Below, one piece after another: positions 1-6,248 of a stretch of 6,410 nt of DNA. Every line of letters begins with the position of its first letter. The stretch's first letter is position 1. The DNA comes from an uncultured Selenomonadaceae bacterium (GTDB taxonomy: Bacteria; Bacillota; Negativicutes; Selenomonadales; Selenomonadaceae). The DNA is taken from assembly GCA_945637225.1 (NCBI GenBank), contig CALZDE010000121.1:1-6410 (forward strand), read 5' to 3'. The notes below the pieces were generated by a model. It was not told the origin of the DNA. It was given only the letters and a program-made list of their open reading frames with translations, and ran no database searches. The position numbers and the translations under genes were made by a program.

Positions 1-9
1 GCTTTTTTG

Positions 10-1746
10 TTACTTCATGCCATGATAATACTCATTTCTATTCTTATCGTCACTTGCATTTATTATGCGTTTTCTGCTGGTGTCAAATCTTGGATTAGTC
101 AAGCTCCTTGTCTCGTCATAATCCGCTGTCTCTATTTCTGCTATGTCAAGTACGGTATGTATCATGTCGTCTGTCATATAAGGTCTGTCCACTGAATTTT
201 TTATGTTTTCCCATTTATCAGCATGATTTTTCTTAAATTTATTGGAACCCCATATCATAACTGGTATCTCATACATACTTGACGATTCAACATCACCGCT
301 ATGGCTTGCCATATCAAGTAAATCATATACTTCCTCACCGTGGTCTGACAGATAAATTATTAAAGTGTCTTCTTTAAGATTTCTAAACTGTTCTATAATA
401 TCATTTACAATATAATCATTATATAAAACAGCATTTTCATATTCTGCTATTTCTTTTTTCTTTTCCTCTGAAATATCTTTCTCTATATCATCAGCCGAAA
501 ATTTATCAAATTCTTCTGGATAACGCCAGCTATATTTCTGGTGACAGCCTAAAAGATGAATAATATAGAAATTCTTATCAGCTTGTTCATTAGCTATTGT
601 TTCACTTATTATTGGTAAAAGTTTGCCATCTACACCGCCATTATCTCTTGAATCACGTTTTTCTACAAACTGGTACTTATCACTTCTTTCTGCTAAGGAA
701 CGGGCAAAGTTTCCCCACACACCTGATGATTCCTGATTAGAAAGCCAAAATGTTTTATAGCCAGCGGCTTTCATTATATCGACAATATTATTATATTTAT
801 ACCATACTTCCTCTGATTCAGCATTATGGAAGGTAAACAGTTCCTTAACAACCAAAGTAGTCGCTGCATACGGACTTATGCAGTCATTAAACTTTATTAA
901 TTCACCATTGTTTTCCATGTTTTTAAGATTTGGCGTGTTATTCACATAATAACCATATAAATTCATGTGATTTCTATTAGTAGATTCGCCTAATATAAAA
1001 ACAATATTTTTAATTTCACTCTTATTTTTAGTCAGCTTTACATCTGTATTTATTTTCTTTGCCAATTCTTCATAAACCGCTAAATTTATAAAATGCTCTC
1101 TCGTATAAACCATAAATCTTACCTGTGGACAGACTTTTTTAACTGTTGTAAACTCCTCCCAGCCATAAGCACCTAAATAAACAACACAAATAAGAAAACT
1201 GCACAGATAAACAGCCATTGAATAAATCTTTACATTTCTTCCTAAATGAATATACTGCCATGGCTGATATTTTTTCATTAAAAATATTATAGCTATAAAC
1301 ATAATTAAGGAAAAAATAACATAAAAATCTACATGCGAAATAAGAAATTCTCTTGCTTCATTAGGAGTTGTTTCTAAAAGTGCAGCAATATTTCCCGTCT
1401 TTATAAATATATTGTATTTATAATATAAAAAAGCTTCAAGAATTGCTGGCAAGGATAAAATAAAAACAATAAAATGCCGTAAAAAAATATGTACCTTAAA
1501 TAATCGTGTTAAAATTCTAGCTAAAATCTGTGCTATATAAAAAAATGTTACAGCAAAGACAATAAAATAAACTGGCTCATCACCTCTAATATAATCAATA
1601 AGAGTAGTTGCTGAAATTAAAATATATAATAAAAGTATTAAACCAAAATTTTCCTTAATTTTTTCTGCATATTCAAGCATACCATCAGAATTATAATGCT
1701 GGCATTCTTTTTTTAAGGCTGAAATAATTTTATCTTTTGTAATCAT
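10..1746 (-). CDS. Phosphoethanolamine transferase (EptA/EptC-like, sulfatase fold)
   Basis: Probable inner-membrane enzyme that moves phosphoethanolamine from phosphatidylethanolamine onto an envelope acceptor such as lipid A or core sugar; the acceptor cannot be read from sequence. The 578 residues match the usual family length. Five hydrophobic segments (about 34-50, 58-80, 86-108, 139-157, 174-194) precede an outward-facing alkaline-phosphatase/sulfatase-type domain (about 245-550). Visible active-site motifs are GESTNR (Glu254 as metal ligand; Ser255 or Thr256 as nucleophile), GCH (His402), SDHGEE (Asp468, His469 as metal ligands) and SHSG (His482). The late TRSL...R.RI segment (about 546-560) is typical of EptC/YhbX-type members. 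The ATG follows AGGAG (1753-1757) at 6-7 nt, and the TAA lies at the window's left edge. It is divergent from the TadG-like gene and looks more AT-rich than the tad genes. Only three cysteines (206, 289, 401) lie in the outward part, so the paired disulfides of MCR/EptA enzymes appear absent. Family call is firm; substrate is not. Confidence 0.9.
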   Translation of the reverse strand: MITKDKIISALKKECQHYNSDGMLEYAEKIKENFGLILLLYILISATTLIDYIRGDEPVYFIVFAVTFFYIAQILARILTRLFKVHIFLRHFIVFILSLPAILEAFLYYKYNIFIKTGNIAALLETTPNEAREFLISHVDFYVIFSLIMFIAIIFLMKKYQPWQYIHLGRNVKIYSMAVYLCSFLICVVYLGAYGWEEFTTVKKVCPQVRFMVYTREHFINLAVYEELAKKINTDVKLTKNKSEIKNIVFILGESTNRNHMNLYGYYVNNTPNLKNMENNGELIKFNDCISPYAATTLVVKELFTFHNAESEEVWYKYNNIVDIMKAAGYKTFWLSNQESSGVWGNFARSLAERSDKYQFVEKRDSRDNGGVDGKLLPIISETIANEQADKNFYIIHLLGCHQKYSWRYPEEFDKFSADDIEKDISEEKKKEIAEYENAVLYNDYIVNDIIEQFRNLKEDTLIIYLSDHGEEVYDLLDMASHSGDVESSSMYEIPVMIWGSNKFKKNHADKWENIKNSVDRPYMTDDMIHTVLDIAEIETADYDETRSLTNPRFDTSRKRIINASDDKNRNEYYHGMK

Positions 1747-1867
1747 AAAAATCTCCTGCTTTTAAAATCAAATATTCTTATCATATCTTCCTGTAAAATA
1801 ATTGCTTTATTCAACATTAATAAGTCCTTTAGTATGTAAATTTTGCTTTGCTGTGTAATTTTTCCTA

Positions 1868-1896
1868 TTGCTATTTTTATAAAAATGTAATATAAT
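1868..1896 (+). promoter_or_regulatory. Sigma70-type promoter of the TadG-like gene
   Basis: A perfect -10 box TATAAT (1891-1896) lies 17 nt downstream of TTGCTA (1868-1873), which matches the TTGACA consensus at four of six positions. The spacing is optimal and the predicted transcription start near 1903 gives a leader of about 37 nt before the TTG start codon. The region is AT-rich, so chance matches are possible, but the combination of perfect -10, spacing and position fits a housekeeping promoter. Confidence 0.7.
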
Positions 1897-1926
1897 AGAA
1901 ATAAGTATCATTAATTGTAAAAATAT

Positions 1927-1931
1927 GGAGG
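1927..1931 (+). promoter_or_regulatory. Ribosome binding site that selects the TTG start at 1940
   Basis: GGAGG sits 8 nt before TTG (1940-1942), which is ideal spacing. The in-frame upstream ATG (1925-1927) overlaps this Shine-Dalgarno and has only AT-rich sequence before it, so it is unlikely to be the start despite being the better codon. Confidence 0.8.
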
Positions 1932-1939
1932 CGGTACCG

Positions 1940-3406
1940 TTGATTCGTTACATAAAAAAACTAATTTCATCACAAAGAGGTGCTTTCTTTGTAATGACAG
2001 CTATGTTATTGCCACTGATAGTTGCCTGTGGCGGAGTTGCTATTGATATAGGTAACTTCTATAGCCATTATGCCCGCTTGCAAAATACTGCTGATGCCTC
2101 CGCTATGGCATGTGCCAAAGTGTTAGCTAAAGATTATGATGCTGAAGATAAGGCTATAGATACAGCTGATGATTATAAGCAACGTAATGAGGACTCTAAA
2201 AATCAAGTCAGGATGGAGTCGGAAATCAAAACGGTGACCGAGAAAGGCGTTGAACTCAAAGCAGTAAAGATAGAGTTATACGAAGACGTTCCTTATTATT
2301 TCTTAAAGCCATTAATATCCTTGCTGAATTTAGATGAAAAATTTATAACCTTATATGCAACAGCATATTGCACCGTAGTACCTGATGATTCTGGTTCAAA
2401 AATTTGGGTACCTGGTACAGAAGGTTCAAGAGACGATGGCAGTGAAATTTTTGATAATCTCTTTGTTTTTGAAAAGCACTTAACTTCTGTAAATAACGTT
2501 CAGAATCCTGATAATGATAGAATCACTCAGCAGAAATGGAATGTTTCCACCTATGACGGCAATGTAAAGGCAACCACTCAGTCAGGCTATCAGACAACTT
2601 ATGATGAATTACGCCACAATACCATGCTTAAGGACGCAGCTTTTCATGGCGGTAATGAAACAACAGTAGCAAAGGCCAAAGAAGAAGGTCTTGTTACTGA
2701 TGTAGAATGTGATGAAAGTATTGATATAACTAAATATTACGAAACTAATATCGTACCTCAGATTAATGAAATGTTTGCTAAATTCCAAGACCCAGGCTAT
2801 GTACCTGATGAATGGCAGGTTCCTAAAAAGTCAGTTTCCCAGCAAGATGGAGAAAACTATTATCATAGCAATCAAAATGTACAGAATTTCGATACAAGTG
2901 ATATAAATAACTGGATTAACTCTGGCGTAAATACTGTTTACCTCAATATTCCTAATGTCAACTTTAATTTCAGTGGTACTATTGCAGGCTCAAAGAGTGA
3001 TGAACCGCTTTTTATAATTCTTGACGGTCAGCCAAATATCAATTTCAGTTCTGATATGACAAACAGCCGACCAATAATTTTTGTCAGCACACGTGGCGAT
3101 TCCCGTTATAACAAGTGGTCAGGCGAAGATGATAAAATGTGGCTTCAGAGTAATGGCGGTTATTTCCGCGGTGCCCTCTATTCACCATATTCCTCTGTCG
3201 GTGTCAATGATAATCATCATGGCTTTAATGGAAGTATCATTGGCAAGAACATTTATTTAGGTTCACAGGGTTATTATAGTCACGACCCTCTGGAACTTCC
3301 TAATAACTCTCACTCAACTTCAACTCCAGGTACTGAAGGTCATTGGGAAATCAATCCTAATAAAAATAAGAAAAAAGTTATTATGGGCGGAGAAGATTTA
3401 CTTTAA
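1940..3406 (+). CDS. TadG-like Flp pilus protein with a beta-solenoid-type C-terminal region
   Basis: Probable Tad pilus-associated protein anchored in the inner membrane and projecting outward. The 488 residues begin with a basic tail (MIRYIKK), then the TadG N-terminal signature at about 13-62: RGAFF, a hydrophobic helix (about 15-37), the conserved AIDIGNFY stretch, and LQNTADASAMA, the counterpart of the family's LQ.AADAAALA. Residues 63-145 resemble the following TadE/TadG stalk. The C-terminal half (about 330-445) has alternating hydrophobic short strands, with GYFRGALYSPYSSV and GSIIGKNIYL resembling the 'GalYaP...G.ivgk.i' pattern of DUF7305-type beta-solenoid domains of pilus-like proteins. 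I see no von Willebrand A motif (DxSxS), which many TadG proteins carry. The tail from about 455 is polar and lysine-rich. The gene starts at TTG, chosen by its Shine-Dalgarno, has its own promoter and a terminator, and converges on the tadA-tadC operon. The N-terminal family call is firm; the C-terminal fold is inferred. Confidence 0.8.
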   Translation: MIRYIKKLISSQRGAFFVMTAMLLPLIVACGGVAIDIGNFYSHYARLQNTADASAMACAKVLAKDYDAEDKAIDTADDYKQRNEDSKNQVRMESEIKTVTEKGVELKAVKIELYEDVPYYFLKPLISLLNLDEKFITLYATAYCTVVPDDSGSKIWVPGTEGSRDDGSEIFDNLFVFEKHLTSVNNVQNPDNDRITQQKWNVSTYDGNVKATTQSGYQTTYDELRHNTMLKDAAFHGGNETTVAKAKEEGLVTDVECDESIDITKYYETNIVPQINEMFAKFQDPGYVPDEWQVPKKSVSQQDGENYYHSNQNVQNFDTSDINNWINSGVNTVYLNIPNVNFNFSGTIAGSKSDEPLFIILDGQPNINFSSDMTNSRPIIFVSTRGDSRYNKWSGEDDKMWLQSNGGYFRGALYSPYSSVGVNDNHHGFNGSIIGKNIYLGSQGYYSHDPLELPNNSHSTSTPGTEGHWEINPNKNKKKVIMGGEDLL

Positions 3407-3440
3407 TTAATCATTAATAAATACAGAAAAAATAATTAAG

Positions 3441-3490
3441 ACAGCATGTTCATTTTAATTTATGTAATATGCTGTTTTCTTTTATTTTTA
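3441..3490. terminator. Intrinsic terminator, probably bidirectional
   Basis: ACAGCATGTT (3441-3450) pairs with AATATGCTGT (3466-3475), including one G-U pair, and the stem can extend by three pairs past a single bulge around a loop near 3454-3461. On the plus strand the stem runs straight into broken T-runs (TTTTCTTTTATTTTT), about 34 nt after the stop of the TadG-like gene. On the minus strand the hairpin is followed by a more distant T-run (3425-3432 read in reverse), so it may also end the tad operon. It overlaps the last codons of the DUF192 gene. Confidence 0.75.
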
Positions 3491-3806
3491 ATTTTGTTGC
3501 TGTACCTGCATTTAGCTCAATTACGCCCCATGCCTTCCAGCATATACTCATACCTGTCCACGCAGGAAGATTTTCTACGACCTTTAACACTTTGTAATTT
3601 TCATCAATATACACTACATCAATAGCAAAACGCATAAAGCACATATGCACACTGTTGCAGGGAGATATGAGAAGTCCCGTATTCTCTGGAAGCTCTTTTC
3701 TCCCCATCAGCCCCATAAAACGGCTCAAAAAATTATCCGCCACTTCAACTTTAAGAGGCGGATTTTTAATATCTGAATTATTAATTTCTAAATATATTTC
3801 TTTCAT
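3450..3806 (-). CDS. DUF192 family protein
   Basis: Small protein of 118 residues, close to the length of the DUF192 core. Function is not established for the family and I assign none. The family signature is clear: RFMGLMGR (29-36), then LLISPCNSVHMCFMRFAIDVVYID (45-68), the counterpart of 'HTf.MrfpIDvvFld', and the late IELNAGTATKLKIKENS segment (96-112). No signal peptide is seen, although many members elsewhere are exported, so this one should be cytoplasmic. I chose ATG at 3806, with a weak AGAG 8 nt upstream and a 19-nt gap after tadC. An in-frame TTG at 3836 would add 10 residues and overlap tadC by 11 nt, but has no Shine-Dalgarno. As last gene of the tad operon it may be linked to pilus biogenesis, which is inference from position. 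Its stop codon lies inside the terminator hairpin. Confidence 0.85.
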   Translation of the reverse strand: MKEIYLEINNSDIKNPPLKVEVADNFLSRFMGLMGRKELPENTGLLISPCNSVHMCFMRFAIDVVYIDENYKVLKVVENLPAWTGMSICWKAWGVIELNAGTATKLKIKENSILHKLK

Positions 3807-3825
3807 AATGGTTTCTCTATCTTTT

Positions 3826-4791
3826 TTACTTGCCAAGAATCATAGAATCTGACAGACCCAAAATCGCTGGCAACAAGGTAACAACGAAAAGTGCAGGGAA
3901 GATAAACATAATCAGAGGGAATACAATCTTAACAGGTGCCTTTAAAGCTTCTGCCTTGATGTACTGCCTGCGACGTTCTCGCATATTCTCTGCCTGATTA
4001 TTCAAGGTTGTTGCCATACTTGTACCCAAACGCTCTGCCTGAATAACAGCTGTCGTAAAAAGTGCTACATCCTGCACATCACAGCGTTCACCCATCAGTC
4101 GGAGTGCCTGTCTTCTTACAGCACCCATGCGAATATCATCAAGCATTTTACGGCATTCATCAATAAGCGGGCCTTCCATTCGCTCAACAATTTTACGCAT
4201 AGCACCATCAAAAGAAAGACCTGCCTGCACACTTACGCACAGCAAATCCAAAAGCTCTGGAAGCTGTTTCTGAATAGCCTTCTGACGTTTCTGAGTGATG
4301 ATGTTAAGAATGGAAAATGGCATTAAGCCTCCAACTAAACAGCCAAGAAACATAGCCACTATTCTCTGAATTGGTGCCATTTCGTGTTTTCCTGAAAGGT
4401 CTACCCCAAGAAAAACACCAAACATAGCCATCACCAAATCTACTATCAAAAACATAGAAACTGTCCACTGAGGATATTTGCCTGCGGTAGTAAGCCTCTT
4501 CTGAATATGCATCTGTATTTCCTTAGGTGCTATACTCATAACAGTGCGTTCAAGCCACTGTTTAAAGGGGATAACTACACGCTCGACAAAAGGTATTTCT
4601 TTTAAGGAAGTAGCCTTTGCTTTTTTGTATTCTAATTCTGCTTTTTGTTGTTTTGCCAGCTCAGCTTCGTCTAAGTTACGAATACGCTGGGCAATTTGCT
4701 TTTTTGCCTCAATATTTTTCTTAACTAAAAGATAACATGTAGTGAAAAGAAAAACAGTGACAGACACACTAAAAAGAACTTTTACTAACAC
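3826..4791 (-). CDS. tadC: Tad pilus inner-membrane platform protein TadC (T2SSF family)
   Basis: Polytopic inner-membrane protein of the pilus assembly platform, expected to work with the TadA ATPase. The 321 residues contain an N-terminal membrane segment (about 3-23), a charged cytoplasmic stretch (about 24-100), two hydrophobic segments (about 109-129 and 136-157), a T2SSF domain (about 168-296) opening with LPELLDLLCVSVQAGLSFDGAM, and a last membrane segment (about 280-304). The ending KAPVKIVFPLIMFIFPALFVV is characteristic of TadC rather than TadB, whose C-terminus usually lacks this FPL..FIFPA pattern. Translation starts at GTG (4791) with AAGGGAG (4801-4807) 9 nt upstream, 17 nt after the tadA stop, so the two are probably co-transcribed. 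The usual neighbour tadB is not between tadA and this gene. Length and domains look intact. Confidence 0.88.
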   Translation of the reverse strand: MLVKVLFSVSVTVFLFTTCYLLVKKNIEAKKQIAQRIRNLDEAELAKQQKAELEYKKAKATSLKEIPFVERVVIPFKQWLERTVMSIAPKEIQMHIQKRLTTAGKYPQWTVSMFLIVDLVMAMFGVFLGVDLSGKHEMAPIQRIVAMFLGCLVGGLMPFSILNIITQKRQKAIQKQLPELLDLLCVSVQAGLSFDGAMRKIVERMEGPLIDECRKMLDDIRMGAVRRQALRLMGERCDVQDVALFTTAVIQAERLGTSMATTLNNQAENMRERRRQYIKAEALKAPVKIVFPLIMFIFPALFVVTLLPAILGLSDSMILGK

Positions 4792-4800
4792 CTGTCTGCA

Positions 4801-4807
4801 CTCCCTT
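4801..4807 (-). promoter_or_regulatory. Ribosome binding site for the GTG start of tadC
   Basis: On the minus strand AAGGGAG lies 9 nt upstream of the GTG at 4791, directly after the tadA stop codon (4811-4809). It supports the GTG start; no ATG with comparable signal is present nearby in frame. Confidence 0.75.
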
Positions 4808-4808
4808 C

Positions 4809-6191
4809 CTAATCTCTAACTGCATCATCATCTTCATTCTTGAAAACAGCTGGTATTTCTACACCATTTACTGTGAACTTGTCAAGGAAAGCTGGCTGTA
4901 AACCTGACGATACAAATCTTCCTACTGATTTGCCGTTTTCATCCATTCTTTCATGCTCGTATTTAAACAAGTCCTGCGTGGTGACGGTATCGCCTTCCAT
5001 ACCCTGTATTTCGGTGATATAGGTAATTTTACGACTGCCGTCCTTGATACGGGACTGCTGAATAATTAAGTCAATAGCGGAAGCTACCTGCTCACGAATA
5101 GCACGAACCGGAAGCTCAAAGCCCGCCATAAGTACCATTGTCTCCATACGTCTAAGTGCGTCTCGTGGTGTATTGGCATGGGCGGTAGTCAATGAACCAT
5201 CATGTCCTGTGTTCATCGCCTGAAGCATATCGAGTGCCTCGCCCGCACGAACCTCACCGACTATAATTCTGTCAGGACGCATACGCAAAGCATTCTTTAC
5301 CAAATCACGAATAGTAATCGCACCCTTGCCCTCAATATTAGGCGGACGTGACTCCAAGGTAACGACATGCTCCTGCTGGAGCTGAATTTCTGCCGCATCC
5401 TCGATGGTAACAATTCTTTCATTTTCTGGAATAAAGGAAGACAATACATTAAGTGTAGTAGTCTTACCGGAACCAGTACCACCTGATACAAGGATATTCA
5501 GTCTTGCCTTTACACAAGCCTTCAAAAAGTCAGCCATTTCCCTGCTGAGAGTACCAAAGTTTATAAGGTTCTCTACGGTAAGAGGCTTCTTGGAGAACTT
5601 ACGGATAGTAACACAAGGCCCCACCAGAGAAAGTGGCGGAATAATTATATTAACACGAGAGCCATCATCAAGTCGGGCGTCTACCAAAGGTGAAGATTCA
5701 TCAATACGTCTTCCTAATGGAGACAGTATTCGCTCAATGATATTCATTAAATGGTCATCATCATGGAACTGTACAGAACTTAATGTTAATTTACCAAGCT
5801 TCTCCACAAAAATCTGCTTAGGGCCATTAATCATAATTTCTGTGATAGTCTCGTCCTTACGCAAAACTTCCAGAGGTCCAAGACCGAGCATTTCATCCTT
5901 TATATCGCTGACAAGCTTTGACCTGTCACCACGACCGATAGCAAAAGGATTTTCTTCCAAAACCTCCTGAATGTAGTTGTTAATAACCATTTCAACTCGG
6001 CCAACATCCTGATGAACTGCTGAAAGAACTCTCTGTTCCTCTGGGCTCATTTCCTCAACTATGCGCTGATGAATAAGCTTCTTTACCTGCTGATAAGCAC
6101 TGTCAGCAGGTGCCTCTGCTGCCTGAGAGGTAAATATGCGAACCTGTATATTCTTTTCATTTGGTCGTCCCAAACGTGCTAATAACGACAT
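4809..6191 (-). CDS. tadA: Tad pilus assembly ATPase TadA/CpaF
   Basis: Cytoplasmic secretion ATPase of the VirB11/PulE superfamily that powers Flp pilus assembly. The 460 residues fit the CpaF family. After a poorly conserved N-terminal tail (1-30), an N-terminal domain spans about 31-220 (LGLGPLEVL, EIMINGP, the RRIDESSPLVDARLDDGSRV segment), followed by a RecA-like ATPase domain: Walker A GGTGSGKT (237-244, Lys243), Asp box TIEDAAEIQL (262-271), Walker B RIIVGEVR (308-315, Glu313) and His box TAHANT (336-341, His338). All catalytic motifs are intact. I start it at ATG 6191 because the strong Shine-Dalgarno lies just upstream; an in-frame TTG at 6215 would place that site inside the coding sequence. 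It follows the partial upstream gene by 57 nt and precedes tadC by 17 nt. The gene looks more GC-rich than the transferase gene. The acidic tail (KNEDDDAVRD) is not obviously functional. Confidence 0.95.
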   Translation of the reverse strand: MSLLARLGRPNEKNIQVRIFTSQAAEAPADSAYQQVKKLIHQRIVEEMSPEEQRVLSAVHQDVGRVEMVINNYIQEVLEENPFAIGRGDRSKLVSDIKDEMLGLGPLEVLRKDETITEIMINGPKQIFVEKLGKLTLSSVQFHDDDHLMNIIERILSPLGRRIDESSPLVDARLDDGSRVNIIIPPLSLVGPCVTIRKFSKKPLTVENLINFGTLSREMADFLKACVKARLNILVSGGTGSGKTTTLNVLSSFIPENERIVTIEDAAEIQLQQEHVVTLESRPPNIEGKGAITIRDLVKNALRMRPDRIIVGEVRAGEALDMLQAMNTGHDGSLTTAHANTPRDALRRMETMVLMAGFELPVRAIREQVASAIDLIIQQSRIKDGSRKITYITEIQGMEGDTVTTQDLFKYEHERMDENGKSVGRFVSSGLQPAFLDKFTVNGVEIPAVFKNEDDDAVRD

Positions 6192-6196
6192 TATTT

Positions 6197-6207
6197 CCTC
6201 TCCCCTT
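6197..6207 (-). promoter_or_regulatory. Ribosome binding site that selects the ATG start of tadA
   Basis: The minus strand reads AAGGGGAGAGG ending 5 nt before the ATG at 6191; the inner GGGGAG core is 8 nt from it. Its presence rules against the longer TTG-initiated reading frame starting at 6215. Confidence 0.8.
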
Positions 6208-6248
6208 GTTGTCAATCAAAGATAATTTGTATATTTTAAATGTATAAA

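Larger units (their letters stand above)
1747..1939. other. Divergent intergenic region
   Basis: This 193-bp AT-rich gap separates the start of the transferase gene (left, minus) from the TadG-like gene (right, plus). The rightward promoter is clear and listed separately. Leftward signals are weak: a TATGAT hexamer on the minus strand (1785 to 1780) has no convincing -35 partner, and an ATTACA/CATACT pair with 17-nt spacing further upstream matches consensus at only four of six positions in each box. I see no operator palindrome, small RNA or small gene in this gap. Confidence 0.5.

Noticed and set aside
7..195. Short plus-strand frame with hydrophobic start, and similar frames at 3655-3852, 4544-4735 and 4840-5022
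   Set aside because: Each is antisense to a well-supported gene for most or all of its length and I see no recognisable domain in any of them.
2018..2029. Lipobox-like IVAC (Cys30) after a basic N-terminus and hydrophobic stretch in the TadG-like protein
   Set aside because: The hydrophobic helix continues past the cysteine into GGVAIDIG, which is the conserved TadG membrane segment. A chance match to a lipoprotein signal is more likely, though processing was not excluded.
5404..5970. A 188-codon plus-strand open frame opposite tadA
   Set aside because: It lies wholly antisense to the conserved ATPase, shows no recognisable domain, and its translation is what a reversed conserved gene would give.
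6210..6215. TTGACA hexamer on the minus strand just before tadA, a perfect -35 match
   Set aside because: A -10 box at normal spacing would fall around the tadA start codon and transcription would begin inside the gene; no good -10 is there. The hexamer is probably chance.
6192..6215. Eight-residue N-terminal extension of TadA from a TTG codon
   Set aside because: The extension would be encoded by the Shine-Dalgarno itself; ATG at 6191 is properly spaced from it.
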